From positions 17,963,165-18,027,164 of the forward strand of contig JANCRA010000016.1 in assembly GCA_024362935.1 (NCBI GenBank): a DNA stretch of 64,000 bases, in the 5' to 3' direction. The notes below the pieces were generated by a model, which ran no database searches, had not been told where the DNA came from, and worked only from the letters and a program-made list of their open reading frames with translations. How positions within the stretch are numbered: position 1 is the stretch's first letter; every line of letters begins with the position of its first letter. Positions 32,803-64,000 of the stretch are shown here, in pieces. A program made the translations under genes and the position numbers. Source of the stretch: Setophaga petechia (Eukaryota; Chordata; Aves; Passeriformes; Parulidae).

Positions 32803-35800
32803 AGGCTTGTGGGTTATCTCCTTCCAGCACTTTGCAAACCTTCCTTGGGGTGAGGATGGAATTGCTGCCTGGTGCAATCATCTCTCTGTGTGCCCAGCCC
32901 CAGAGGGAGCCACGGTCCCAAAATGTGACACAGACTGAACCTACTCCAGGCTGCACAGGTGATTCTGGATATCTGTGACTAAGGGTGTTCCACATGAGCA
33001 GCCTGTGCTTAGTTTTTAGGAAACAAAGAGTGAAGATAATCAGGTTTTCTGTTTGGGGGACAGCTCTGTTTCCCTGCCAGGGAACCCCAAACCATTCCCT
33101 GTGTTTGCTGTACACTAAATACTCTGCTAATGGTGTGCTACAGAAAAGCTCTTGAGTGCTGGAGACAAATTTGTGGTTGCTTGAGAATGGTTGTGCCAAA
33201 TTCTTCAGTCTCCCTGCCCTCTATTAGGAAAGGTTAATCTATCAGGGAGGGTCCCTCTGGAAGCTCAAAAGCTGCAACAGCATTTTCCAGGTAAGACTGA
33301 AGTGAGGTGGCCTTTTTAGGATTTGATGTTGGATTTTTTTGACTAGGTCACTCATAGTTTCTTTGCTCTGGCCTGTGAAATTAAAAAAGCAGAATCATGT
33401 GTCCTTGTTAAATACTTTGCTTCTATTTTTTTACCTTTTCACAGTCACACACTTAAGAACTGCAGAGCACCAGCATGGTTTTCTCTCTTCCCAGCATGGT
33501 TTTGTCTCTGGCCACTTCAGGAACCTGGAGTGTATTTGCACAGCTCTCAAGCCAGTTCTCAGTAGAACTGGGTTAAGTGCAATCAGCCTGTCTGGGCAAG
33601 CCTGTGCCTTAGCAGAGCTTGCAGAGGTTGTTCCAGGTCAGTCTTTGCACCTGAATGGAGGGAGGAGAGTCTGTGTCACTCAGGGTGGAGTGATCTGTTG
33701 CAATAACACTGTCAGGCTGCTGTCAGTGGTGTTCTCTGCTGGGAAAAGCCATCCTGGCTGCTCTGCAAGGATGCAAATTGGCAGCTGTTGTACTTGCACT
33801 GACTCAGCACACAGTGCTGTCTGTCACGTGTATGCAGCTTTCCCCCTGAGCAGTGTTCTGTGTTGTACAGAGCAGAAGTGCAGTCAGTGCTGTGTTTTCC
33901 TGCAGCTCAGCCCACCCTGAGCTTCCCTTGAGTGTCAGCATTTTATCCAGGTGCAGGATCTTCTTAAGACTTGAGGCATTTCTACCCTCAGATTATTATT
34001 TTTTTATGATGATTATTACTACTATTATTATTATAATTGATAAACTGTAGCACAGGACTTGGAGTTCTGGTTTAGTCTTCCAAAACTGAAAATCAATGAA
34101 AAGAACCTCTCTTTTTGGCTCACTTGGAGGTCCAAGGCCATTAGCAAGGCAGTTTTGCAGCCTGGGATGGTGGCCTTTTGGCACTCCACTCACTCCTAGG
34201 GCCACCAAAGGCCATGGATCTGCCAGCTGGAAACTGATCCTTGGCTTGTACTGTGCATTCTGGACCTGGAAACAAAACTAAATACACACAAGCTGTCACC
34301 AGCAATGGCCCTGCTGCTGTGTTTCACTTCTTTCTTGCTAAAACACTTCCAGGGATGTGAGGCTGATGGGACTGACATTGCTTAGGCCCACCTAAAAACG
34401 TGACTGCACATACAGGCCTTGTCCCAGGGTCAGCTGTGCTTGCACTGAACAGGAACATGAGAGGCTAAAATTAGCTTTTTTAATCTGAGTCACTAACTGC
34501 TGTAAAGAATCATTAAAAAGGAGCTTACTCCTTAGGAATCATCTGGGCCAAAAAGCTAAATTAATATCATTATTGTTAGCCCCTTCTTCCTGCTGCTCCT
34601 CACAGCAGAAATGTTCACCTGCAGCCCATTCTGGGTGTGCTGGGAACACCTGGCATGGGGAGTCCCAGCTCCAGTCCCAGCAGCTGGGGAGGGCCAGGCT
34701 GCTGCTCTACCCAGATCTGTTTTATCAGGCACACAGAGCTCATCTGTACCCAAAGTCACTTCCCAAGAAGAATCCTTCACCACCATGACCTGTTCATCAG
34801 CTGTGCCAGTGGGATCCCTGATTAAGTTGTGGAACAATCTATATGGTAATAAATCTGAATTGAATGGAGGGGCCCAGCAGCCTTTGCTTTGTTTCACATG
34901 CTGTGAACATGATGTGCTTAACTTCCTTCTGCCTTCCCAAATTAATGACAGGGAGACAGAGCTGCTGAAATGCTTCCCCTGTACTCATAGTCTCACCTCT
35001 GCACAGCTACAGTAGTCACAACAAAGAAAAGCTGCTTCAACAGCTGCAGAAATACCAAAGCTTCAAAACCAGGCTTGAGCTGACCCTGTTCCCCCTCATC
35101 CTCTGTCTCTACAAGTTCTGTTTGTTCTCCTGTGTTACTTGAACCTTGAAATCCTCAGTGATGGATGACTCAAAGCTCAGCCAGCCTCACTCCTGGAGCA
35201 GGGTTTGCAATGGAAATGTTTATTCACACAGATTCTGCTGGAGATGCAGCAGCAGAGCTCAGCACTGTGACAGCTCTCCATGGTAGAACCTGTGCACGTT
35301 GGTACTTCCACTTGTGTTTTCCTCCAGCCACTCTGGCTTGGGTTTATTTTGCCTTATCCATGATCCAAAATTAGCATTCTTCCCATGTTTTCTGTGTGTG
35401 GCACTTACTGAGGGTCAGGTGCTGGATTGTTTGGGAGGTGTGACTCACAGGGGCCTGGCAGATCTCAAAGGACACGTTCCTTCTGCCCTGTGCCCTTGGT
35501 GCTGTGCCATGGAAGAGCCAATCCCAAACCCAACTCTTGCCAGTTTAAAGGCTCTTGACCTCTGTTCCTCTCCAGGGCAGTTTCTCAGCATTACTAAGAA
35601 TTACTTGATTTTCTTTTGTTTCCTGGTTATCTCCTGTTGGGATGTGTGAGATCCAGTCATTCCCAAGTTCATTTACAGAACTGGTGCTGAAATGTTCTTC
35701 CTCAGCCTTTAGCAAAGGCCTCATTAGCTGCTTTGTGCTGGATGCTTTAGAGCTCAGCTCAGCTCATTAGCCACTGGAATCCAAAGCCTGGAGAGCAGCA

Positions 35801-37587
35801 GAGCACTAAATCCATTCCAAAACCCAGTGGAAAACCATCAGCACTTGTGCTTGGGTTCTTTTTTCACTATTTATTTTGTAATGATACACTGAATTATCAG
35901 GGTTTGTGTGCCACAGGGTGACTTTTCCAGCCATGTCCTGAGCAAAGAGTTGAATAATGGGACAGTTCTGTGAAATGGTACAACAGAACTCAATTTCCAG
36001 CTATCCTAAAATGTTGGTTGGGAGTTCTTTTGGAGCTTGCAGCTTAGGTGGAAGCTGAGGGTTGTGAGTGGGTGAACAGCTGAAGTGTCTCTGTGCCAGT
36101 GTTGTCTCTGTGCAATCTGTTCCACAGCAGCCCTGGCACAGACTTGTGTCACACAACTGCTGCCTTGCTCTTCCTGGGCTAAGGAACCTCAGAGTGTTGG
36201 GGAGAACAGGAGAAAAGCAGAGGAAAATACTGGTTCTGAGTAACCTTGGCAATAAAACTTGGATGTCAGAGCCAGGAATGCTGGTTCTACCTCTTGGAGA
36301 TGTTGGATGAAGTTCTCCTCTTTGACTCTGGAGCAGCTCCTTGTGTGGTATCTCAGCTGGACCCAGGCAGAGCTCTCAGGGAGTCACTGATGCAGACTGT
36401 GGTGGGAGGATGTTCCCTCAGGAAAGGAGAGGTGCAGGTTGCAAACAGCACATGGCCATTCCCTCCTGTGCCAGGAGCTCTGTTCCCAACAGCCTGGCAT
36501 GAGCCTGTGCCCAGCAGAGCTCCCAGCAGCTGAGGAACACAAATGATGGCAGCAATTATCCCATTAAAATGCAAGGGAGGCAGGCAATGGAAAAATAACC
36601 CTGGAAACCTCCCTTGTGAATTTCTCAGGAAAGCTGGCCCTTGGTGCAGGCTGGGTAAAACTGGGTTCAAATCTCACCTGTGTCTTCCATTAAAAACACA
36701 AATTTTTTGGAGCAGTGTGGTTTGAGGGAGTGGTAAAGCTTTCCTTGTAGCAGAACTGGCTTTTCTCTTCTAGAAAAGTCTTGGCAGATGGAGTACTTGT
36801 TACAACATGGGCTCTTTGAGAATGCATTTATATGTGCAGCTTATTATTTTAGCAAAGCTTTCCCCCATTCAGCACTGAGGCTTGTCTGTCTCTGCACAAG
36901 AGGCTTTGCCAACTGAAACCCACTCCCCAGCTGGGAAATCTGAATTCTCAGCAGCTTTAAGGCCCCACATCCACCTTGCTCAGTCACAGCTCAGCACAGG
37001 AGCACAGCATGTAGCCTCTCCTACTGCCTGTAGCATCAATCAGCATCCAGTTGTCTCAGGGACCTCAACACCACATTTTTTGGGTTGAACACATGCTGCT
37101 GGATAGACAGATCATTACTCTTGGCTGGAAAAAGGTCTTGCCACTCAGGCATTGATGTTTGACTTTTGTTTTGTTTCCTGTGCAGCAGCCAAGATGCAAA
37201 ATACCTTGTGAGCTCTGCTTTACCCTGTTCATCACAGACCTTTCCCTAAAAAGGGGAAGAAAAGTCCTAAAGCAGATGGTTTCTGCTTCCCTCGAAATTA
37301 AGCTCATGATTCTTTCCAGTTAAGGGGGAGAAAAGAGGGGATTAGAATTATGGCTGATGCCAGAAACAGGTTTTGGAACATAAGGTGTGATTTCCAAAAT
37401 CCCTAAATGCCTCAGTGCAGTCCTGCTGAAGACTCCCTTGCCTAATTGCAGCTGAAAGGGCAGTCCAGCCTCATTACCATTAGCACAAAAATGCTCTCCA
37501 GAATGATCCCAGGAATTCACTGCATGCAAATGCCACCATCACCGTGCCCAGGGGAGGAAAGGGGACAGGACAGGAATTGCAGCTCTA

Positions 37588-37593
37588 TTTATT
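37588..37593 (-). promoter_or_regulatory. BBS4: Candidate BBS4 polyadenylation signal
   Basis: First AATAAA on the minus strand downstream of the BBS4 stop codon (read as TTTATT on the plus strand). It is about 1.25 kb from the stop, so a variant hexamer nearer the gene may be used instead. Confidence 0.3.
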
Positions 37594-38842
37594 ATCCAAC
37601 TGGAATTACATATTTTAAAATGCTCCCTTAGACATGAAGCTCCCAGGAAGAAAGAAGGTGTTACTGCTTCATTTCATAGAATTGGTTCACTGTTGCATAA
37701 GCTTTTCACAAAATATATATTTAAAATAAATCCCTTCACAGTACCTCCAAGTGCAGTATGTGCTCCCTGTGTGACACTTATCCCATCAAAGCATCATAGG
37801 ACAGAAATCTGCCTTGAATTCAAGTTTTGGGGCTGAAGTGAAGAATTCACTGCCCACCCCTGCTCTTCAATCCTCACCTCTTCTTCCAGGCACTGTTAGG
37901 CTGCAGGGACTTTCAGTGTAAGAAGTTAAATGTGAATAAAAATCTCTGCACTGTACCTGACTGACACTGTTTCTTGTCTGGTTTGTTTCAAATTGCCAAT
38001 GCTCTGCAAAAAAATTCTGCTTAACTCCTGGCAGGAGGGAATCCTTACAGAAGTGCTGGCCTGGGGCTGAACTGACTCAAAACACAGCAAAAAGGACACC
38101 TGAGAGGAAAAAAAAAGCCACATTTAAGATAAGCAGTCAGTTTGGGCTACCAGAAGCCAGGGGAAAGTGAGGGGTCCTACTCTTTCAGTGTTCTCCAGGG
38201 AACAGGAGAGCACTTCAGCTCCTGGCTGGGCTCTGAAGATGCACTGATGCCTTTTGGATCAGAGCAACAAAGCACAAAGCAGAGCTGAAGGCTGGGATGT
38301 ACCCAGAGCCCTGCTCATGCTGCCTCCAGGATGTTTCCATGACCAACCTTCCTCTCCTGGGCTGCTAATGATGGAGGGAGACAGTCCAAGAGTGCAGAAC
38401 TAAAAGCAGGAAATAAATTGTCAAACAGCTGGGGAGCTTCACCAGCAAACACAGAGCTTCAGTTTACTGGTTCTTTATGCAAACTCAGCTGCTCACCAGT
38501 CCAGCCACTGGAAGGGTTTGGTTCTCCTCACCACCCAGGATCCTAAATCACTACTGCTGCCTTTGCTACAGGTCCTTCTGCAGGACTCACACCCAGCCTG
38601 TGGAGAGCTGTGTGCTGAGTGCTGACTGCACTAAGAGCAGCTACACAGCAACCTCTGCTCACTGCAGTGACTCCTTGAACAAGGCAGAGCCACAAGCTGA
38701 ACTCCCTGACAGAAAACAGCTCCATCCAGCCTGACAGGCAGTGGGGAGAAACCACCATGGGGCAGGGTGGGGCAGGTCCCTTTCCCCAGTCCCAGGCAGC
38801 CCTGGAGAGGCTCCTGCCCTGCCTGTGCTGCCCAGAGCTGCC

Positions 38843-59375
<20,533 letters not shown>

Positions 59376-59566
59376 CTGTACAGGGAAAACATTCACAGAA
59401 CAAGGAATCAGACTGAGCAGCTGAGAATCTGGGAGAGATAGTCCCAACCACCCCAACTGCCTGCACCAGGCAAGGAATTCAAGAACTGCAATTGCAATTA
59501 ATGATTTGGCTTGAAGGCTGGAGTGTGGACTTCTAAACAGGGTCTGGTTTTATTCTACTTCTCAAA

Positions 59567-59617
59567 TTCATGGATAGAACACCTTGTTCACGACAGACAA
59601 GGTGTTTTATCCATGAA
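59567..59617. repeat. Hairpin: 20-bp arms, one mismatch, 11-bp loop
   Basis: CATGGATAGAACACCTTG (59569-59586) pairs with CAAGGTGTTTTATCCATG (59598-59615) with a single mismatch. Two more A/T pairs extend the stem outward to 59567 and 59617. Confidence 0.9.
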
Positions 59618-59623
59618 GGTGTT

Positions 59624-59647
59624 TTAGAACTTTTATAAAAGTTCTAA
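59624..59647. repeat. Perfect 24-bp palindrome
   Basis: Centred on TTTTATAAAA with arms TTAGAAC and GTTCTAA, it is its own reverse complement over 24 bases and has no loop. It lies 6 bases from the neighbouring hairpin. Confidence 0.92.
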
Positions 59648-59690
59648 GCAGAAAACTTCCACCTACTGGAAGATGGTCTACTGGTCTACT

Positions 59691-59775
59691 GGTAGGTGTC
59701 CCTGCCCACAGCACAGGGCTGGAACAAGATGGGTTTTAAGGTCCCTTCCAACTCAAACCAGTCTGGGACTCTAAA
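59691..59775 (+). mobile_element. Short CR1 3' end
   Basis: GGTGTCCCTGCCCACAGCAC followed by TTTTAAGGTCCCTTCCAACT and a CTGGGACTCT tail. Only the last ~85 bp of the element remain. Confidence 0.78.
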
Positions 59776-60411
59776 AGACTTGAGGCATCAGCTCCTCCTG
59801 GAGCAGATCCTGGAGTAAACAGCTCCACACACACATTTTAATTCAACACCAACACTGGTTGGAGGAATTGGATCTTTTTAAATACACAAGAAGCAGCTTG
59901 GAGGAAATGAGTTGGATTTACATTTTGAATCTAGGGCAAAAGAATCAAAGGTCTTTAAGATGAATTTATGGGACTGAATGAGCAGGAAACAGTAGATAAA
60001 CACAAAAAGAGACTGGAGAGATGGGGTCTGAAGGTGTGAATAATTTCAAAAGGTCCAACTGAGTTCTCTGAATCTGTGAAGGGACTATGAAACATCACAG
60101 ATCTGAGAGACTGAAGCTACTGCAGAAAAACATTTGATGCAGTGGAGGAGGAAGCCTTGTGCTCCAGCATTTCAATGGTGCAGAGCTGGCAGCAGTAATT
60201 ATGGCAAATCACGGATGGATGTTGCTTAGCGATATCCACGGCGGGTTTACAAGTTGAACACACTGCTGTGCATTTCATTAAGGCTGAGAATGGATTGCCT
60301 GCGACTGGAGTCTCCATGCCGAGGGGTAACCATAGCAACCGGCCCAAAAGCTCCGAGTTTGCGAGTCAATATTGTGACACCAGCGCAGAGCCAGGGCTGG
60401 GGCAGAGCTGG
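59776..60411. other. Unique sequence upstream of the first BBS4 exon found
   Basis: Mostly AT-rich to about 60230, then a small CpG-containing patch (60230-60400) with the X-box motif. I looked on the minus strand for the missing first BBS4 exons and saw nothing like the mammalian sequence. A minus-strand frame from an ATG in a good context (complement of 60314-60316) reads METPVAGNPFSALMK but has no known match. Confidence 0.5.
60326..60339. promoter_or_regulatory. Perfect RFX X-box motif
   Basis: GTAACCATAGCAAC fits the X-box consensus GTHNYYATRRNAAC at every position. RFX factors bind such near-palindromic sites in promoters of ciliary genes, including BBS genes. It sits in a small CpG-containing patch 950 bp upstream of the first BBS4 exon identified. 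It is therefore a candidate BBS4 promoter element, although the transcription start is not established. Confidence 0.6.
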
Positions 60412-61830
60412 GGGGACACGGCACAGGGACACAGGGACACAGGGACACAGGGACACACAGCACAGGGACACACAGCACAGGGACACAGGGACACAGGGAC
60501 ACAGGGACACGGCACAGGGACACACAGCACAGGGACACAGGGACACACAGCACAGGGACACGGCACAGGGACACAGGGACACACAGCACAGGGACACAGC
60601 ACAGGGACACAGGGACACACAGCACAGGGACACGGCACAGGGACACACAGCACAGGGACACAGCACAGGGACACAGGGACACAGAGCACAGGGACACACG
60701 GCATAGGGACACAGGGACACACAGCACAGGGACATAGCAAAGACACGGCACAGGGACACGGCACAGGGACACAGGGACACGGCACAGGGACACACAGCAC
60801 AGGGACACAGCACAGGGACACAGGGACACAGAGCATAGGGACACAGGGACACACAGCACAGGAACACGGCACAGGGGGACACACAGCACAGGGACACACA
60901 GCACAGGGACACAGTGCAGGGACACAGCACGGGGACACACAGCACAGGGACACAGGGACACACAGCACAGGGACACAGGGACACACAGTGCAGGGACACA
61001 GTGCAGGGACACAGTGCAGGGACACAGGGACACAGTGCAGGGACACAGTGCAGGGACACAGTGCAGGGACACAGGGACACACAGAGCAGGGACACAGGGA
61101 CACACAGCACAGGGGGACACAGCACAGGGACACACAGCACAGGGACACAGGGACACAGGGACACAGAGCACAGGGACACAAAGCACAGGGACACACGGCA
61201 CAGGGACACACGGCACAGGGACACACAGCACAGGGACACACAGCACAGGGACACGGCACAGGGACACAGGGACACAGGGACACACGGCACAGGGACACAG
61301 CACAGGGACACAGGGACACACAGTGCAGGGACACAGCACAGGGACACACAGCACAGGGACACAGGGACACACAGTGCAGGGACACAGCACAGGGACACAG
61401 TGCAGGGACACACAGCACAGGGACACAGGGACACACAGTGCAGGGACACAGCACAGGGACACAGTGCAGGGACACACAGCACAGGGACACACAGCATAGG
61501 GACACAGCACGGGGACACAGGGACACACAGTGCAGGGACACAGCACAGGGACACACAGCACAGGGACACAGGGACACACAGAGCAGGGACACAGGGACAC
61601 ACAGCACAGGGACACACAGCACAGGGACACAGGGACACACAGCACAGGGACACAGGGACACAGAGCACAGGGACACAGAGCACAGGGACACAGAGCACAG
61701 GGACACAGAGCACAGGGACACAGGGACACACAGCACAGGGACACAGAGCACAGGGACACACAGCACAGGGACACAGAGCATAGGGACACACAGCACAGGG
61801 ACACGGCACAGGGACACACAGCACAGGGAC
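60412..61830. repeat. 1.4-kb octamer minisatellite, nearly T-free on the plus strand
   Basis: Built from the 8-bp unit CACAGGGA and a 15-bp variant CACACAGCACAGGGA in irregular order. Variants include CAGTGCAGGGA, GGCACAGGGA and CATAGGGA. T occurs on the plus strand only in variant units. The unit has no stop codon in most frames, so open frames of over 500 codons exist in several frames on both strands; none is a gene. It begins about 75 bp from the X-box. Confidence 0.97.
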
Positions 61831-61911
61831 ACCTCCTCCAGCCCTTTGGAGCAGGGCATGGAGCAGAGCCACCCCTGGACACGCTGGTTCAGCTCCAGCA
61901 GCACAGAGCTG

Positions 61912-61991
61912 GACACTGGGGAGCACAAGGTGACACTGGGGAGCAGAAGGTGATACTGGGGAGCAGAAGGTGACACTGGAGAGCCCGGGGT
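61912..61991. repeat. 20-bp tandem repeat, four units
   Basis: Four units of the type GACACTGGGGAGCAGAAGGT at 61912, 61932, 61952 and 61972. The last is degenerate (GAGAGCCCGGGG). It lies just beyond the octamer array but is unrelated in sequence. Confidence 0.92.
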
Positions 61992-62092
61992 CCCTTTGCC
62001 ATCAGAGGTGAGGAAGAAGGAACCCTGCAGGGGGAAGGGCTGGTGCCGAGTGTAATTATATTTTGGAATGGCTGAGCTTTAATCACCTCTGG

Positions 62093-62346
62093 AGCACACC
62101 AGGCTCTCCCCATAACCCACAGCAAGTCCAGTTTCACTGAGAGCCCCTAAATCCATCATCCTTCAGCTGTTGAATTTGGAAAACATTTCACAAAGCCATT
62201 CTCATTTTCTTGGTTTCTGAAGCACACCAGGCTCTCCCCATAACCCACATCAAGTCCAGTTTTACTGAGAGGTCCTAAATCCACCATCCTTCAGCTGCTG
62301 AATTTGGAAAACATTTCACAAAGTCATTCTCATTTTCTTGGTTTTT
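62093..62346. repeat. Tandem duplication of a 128-bp segment
   Basis: The block starting AGCACACCAGGCTCTCCCCA at 62093 repeats at 62221. The copies stay nearly identical through CATTCTCATTTTCTTGGTTT, with a handful of single-base differences (for example ACAGCAAG versus ACATCAAG). This is a fairly recent duplication of unique sequence. Confidence 0.93.
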
Positions 62347-62849
62347 CTTTCTTAAATTCCAGAGTATCCATCTAGATTTATATTAGAGATGAGAATTAAA
62401 TGTGCACACTAGCAATTTAAGGTCAAATAGCTTCTAAAGAAGGTTCAACTACCCTAAAACAAATAGAAAGCTTGCAGTCCAAACAAAAAAGTAATCCAAA
62501 CACACAAAAGAGTAATCCAAACAAAAGAGTAATGCAAACAGGCTAAGCTCACAGAAATGCACAGATCAGGGATCCAAACATTCCCGAATTCTGCTCTGCT
62601 GTGGAGTATCCAGATCTTTGTAAGTAAAGCATTTTAATAAGCATGTTCCCAGATCAGATTAATTGATTTCTGATAGCTTTATGGATCCCATTTGTCCTTC
62701 TTAGAGTGAAGGGATGAAGGGAAGAATCAAGAGGCAGCCTAAATAGCCACAAATTGATTGAAACCCCACTACTTCACATCTGAAGCCCATTCAGGGGCTA
62801 CCAAATTGACTGACACTGTAATCACTTCCCTGTGCAGGTTATTCCCAGT
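62347..62849. other. Non-coding, nothing recognised
   Basis: AT-rich sequence with a short imperfect repeat of AGTAATCCAAACA-like pieces at 62485-62535. No exon or known repeat seen. Confidence 0.5.
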
Positions 62850-63045
62850 GCCAGGGTGTGACAGACACACAGCACCTGGGGATGCTGGAAATGCTCTGTC
62901 CCATCCCTGGCAGTGCCCAAGGCCAGCCTGGATGGGACTTGGAGCACCCTGGTCCAGGGGAAGGTGTCCCTGCCCATGGCAGGGGGTGGGATCAGATGGG
63001 TTTAAGGTCCCTCCCAACCCAAACCAGTCTGGGATTCTGTAAAAG
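62850..63045 (+). mobile_element. CR1-type LINE 3' fragment
   Basis: Contains GGCAGTGCCCAAGGCCAGCC, GGTGTCCCTGCCCATGGCAG and the end TTTAAGGTCCCTCCCAACCC with the tail AGTCTGGGATTCTG. Confidence 0.88.
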
Positions 63046-64000
63046 CAGCTGGACTTGTGTGCCCTTCCTGCCTGGCATCTCCTGGTGCCACTATCTGATA
63101 TAAAAACACCAAACCTGGCACAGCTGGGCAGTTCCCACCTTCTTCTGTAAGTATGGATTTAAAGCCAGACCCTGCAAATTCTATGTACCATCAACATTCC
63201 ACTAACAGTCAGGACTGAAGTATCCTTCACCATTTTGTGCCTATTAATGCAGCCTCAAATTAGACATAGATATTTTCAAATTAGAAAATCCTGCAGCTGT
63301 CTGAAATAGGGAATAGTCAAAAGAACTCCAGACACACCCCACCAGGTCTCCAACCATCTGTTCATGCCTTACTGGGAAGGCAAAAAGTGCCATAAAAGGT
63401 TAAAATATACACCAGTGTTGTGAGCTAAGGTGAGATGCCAGTACACCAGAGAGGGGATGGAGGATTGCTTGTTTAACTCCTGAAGGAAAGAGCTTTTTCA
63501 CACTTCTGAGACAAGAAGGATGTTGTACTCCACTCCCACACCATGGAAACGCCTGCTGGGAGCAGGGATGGGAAGGAAGAAATGCTGAACATCAGACTGA
63601 GGGCTGAGCAGAACATCATGGGAAGGGGAAAACCCAAGGAGCTGCCTAAAAGTGCTGGGATGGAGAGAAAATGGAGAAATGAAAAGGCACTTTGAGCCCC
63701 AGGAGTGAGCAGTGTTGATAACCAGATAACCCTGCAGATAAACCAGCCCTGCTTCCCCCAGGGATGCACCTGTGAGCTGAGGAAAACTCTGTGATTGGGA
63801 AAACACAGGGAGATTTTATGCTCCTAAAAGTCATTTGGAAATGGCAACAAGGCTGACTGAGGAGACACAAATCCCTTTTTTTTCTTCTTTCTCCCTAAGA
63901 CAAGCAAATTGAAAGCAGACCAACAACTCTGATGTTTTTCAAAATCTGCGACAAAATTCATGGTTAAATTTGACACAGGGATATATCTGATCCCTCCAAA
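63046..64000. other. Non-coding, nothing recognised
   Basis: No exon of BBS4 or any other gene was recognised to the end of the window. One exon-like segment on the minus strand near 63138-63171 was considered and rejected. Confidence 0.5.

Larger units (their letters stand above)
32379..38842. other. Tail-to-tail interval between ADPGK and BBS4
   Basis: Holds both 3' UTRs and the spacer between them. I recognised no further gene. A short ATT/TTA-rich microsatellite lies at about 33990-34040. For BBS4 the nearest AATAAA on the minus strand is at 37588-37593, about 1.25 kb past its stop. The frames of 190-193 codons at 32621-33199 and 33339-33920 have no recognisable family and are taken as chance. 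Confidence 0.6.

Noticed and set aside
60117..60347. Minus-strand ORF starting METPVAGNPFSALMK as BBS4 exon 1
   Set aside because: It is well placed beside the X-box and has a good start context, but it shows no resemblance to the mammalian BBS4 N-terminus, and no second exon linking it to the exon at 59296 was found.
60247..61976. Five overlapping ORFs of 530-561 codons on both strands
   Set aside because: All are translations of the octamer minisatellite. The unit lacks stop codons, so every frame is open and none has a non-repetitive coding body.
63138..63171. Exon-like minus-strand segment ending AAGAAG before GTGGGA, as the missing BBS4 exon 2
   Set aside because: The splice signals are reasonable, but in the phase required by the next exon it reads ILTEE rather than the expected basic KPRQKK-type sequence.

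Overview
This is vertebrate nuclear DNA, most likely from a bird and probably a songbird. That is inferred from multi-exon genes with GT/AG introns, many copies of a CR1-type LINE 3' end on both strands, short LTR elements with target-site duplications, and compact introns. No bacterial, plasmid or organelle genes, tRNA, rRNA or CRISPR arrays were seen.

Two protein-coding genes are well supported and lie tail to tail. ADPGK (ADP-dependent glucokinase) is on the + strand, 25376-32378. It has seven coding exons whose splice phases all agree and predicts a complete 490-residue protein behind a CpG-island promoter. BBS4 (a TPR subunit of the BBSome) is on the - strand, 59375 down to 38843. Fourteen coding exons were joined in frame (511 residues to the stop), equivalent to exons 3-16 of the mammalian gene; the first two coding exons were not found. 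The convergent order matches the mammalian arrangement. The two genes do not share a pathway: ADPGK phosphorylates glucose using ADP at the ER, while BBS4 works in membrane traffic to cilia.

Layout: 1-8090 intergenic, no gene recognised, with AT-rich stretches that could be conserved regulatory DNA. 8091-8451 is a 46-bp minisatellite. 8450-9654 holds two CpG-rich patches, the second a possible first exon, followed by a 606-bp solo LTR (9671-10276). 10283-18890 has no convincing gene. 18895-20200 is a ~190-bp tandem array with an alternating A/B higher-order structure. 21340-21708 is a second solo LTR. 24850-25375 is the ADPGK promoter region. 25376-32378 is ADPGK, with CR1 copies in introns 1 and 2. 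32379-38842 is the shared 3' intergenic space. 38843-59375 is BBS4, whose introns hold CR1 copies, LTRs (one inserted into another) and strong hairpins. 59376-64000 lies upstream of the first BBS4 exon found. It contains a perfect RFX X-box, a 1.4-kb almost T-free octamer repeat, a 20-bp repeat, a 128-bp tandem duplication and a CR1.

The observations most worth following are the X-box next to a ciliary gene whose first exons are unplaced, the A/B satellite whose units look like exons, the LTRs packed around BBS4 exon 11, and the T-free repeat that opens false reading frames of over 500 codons on both strands.
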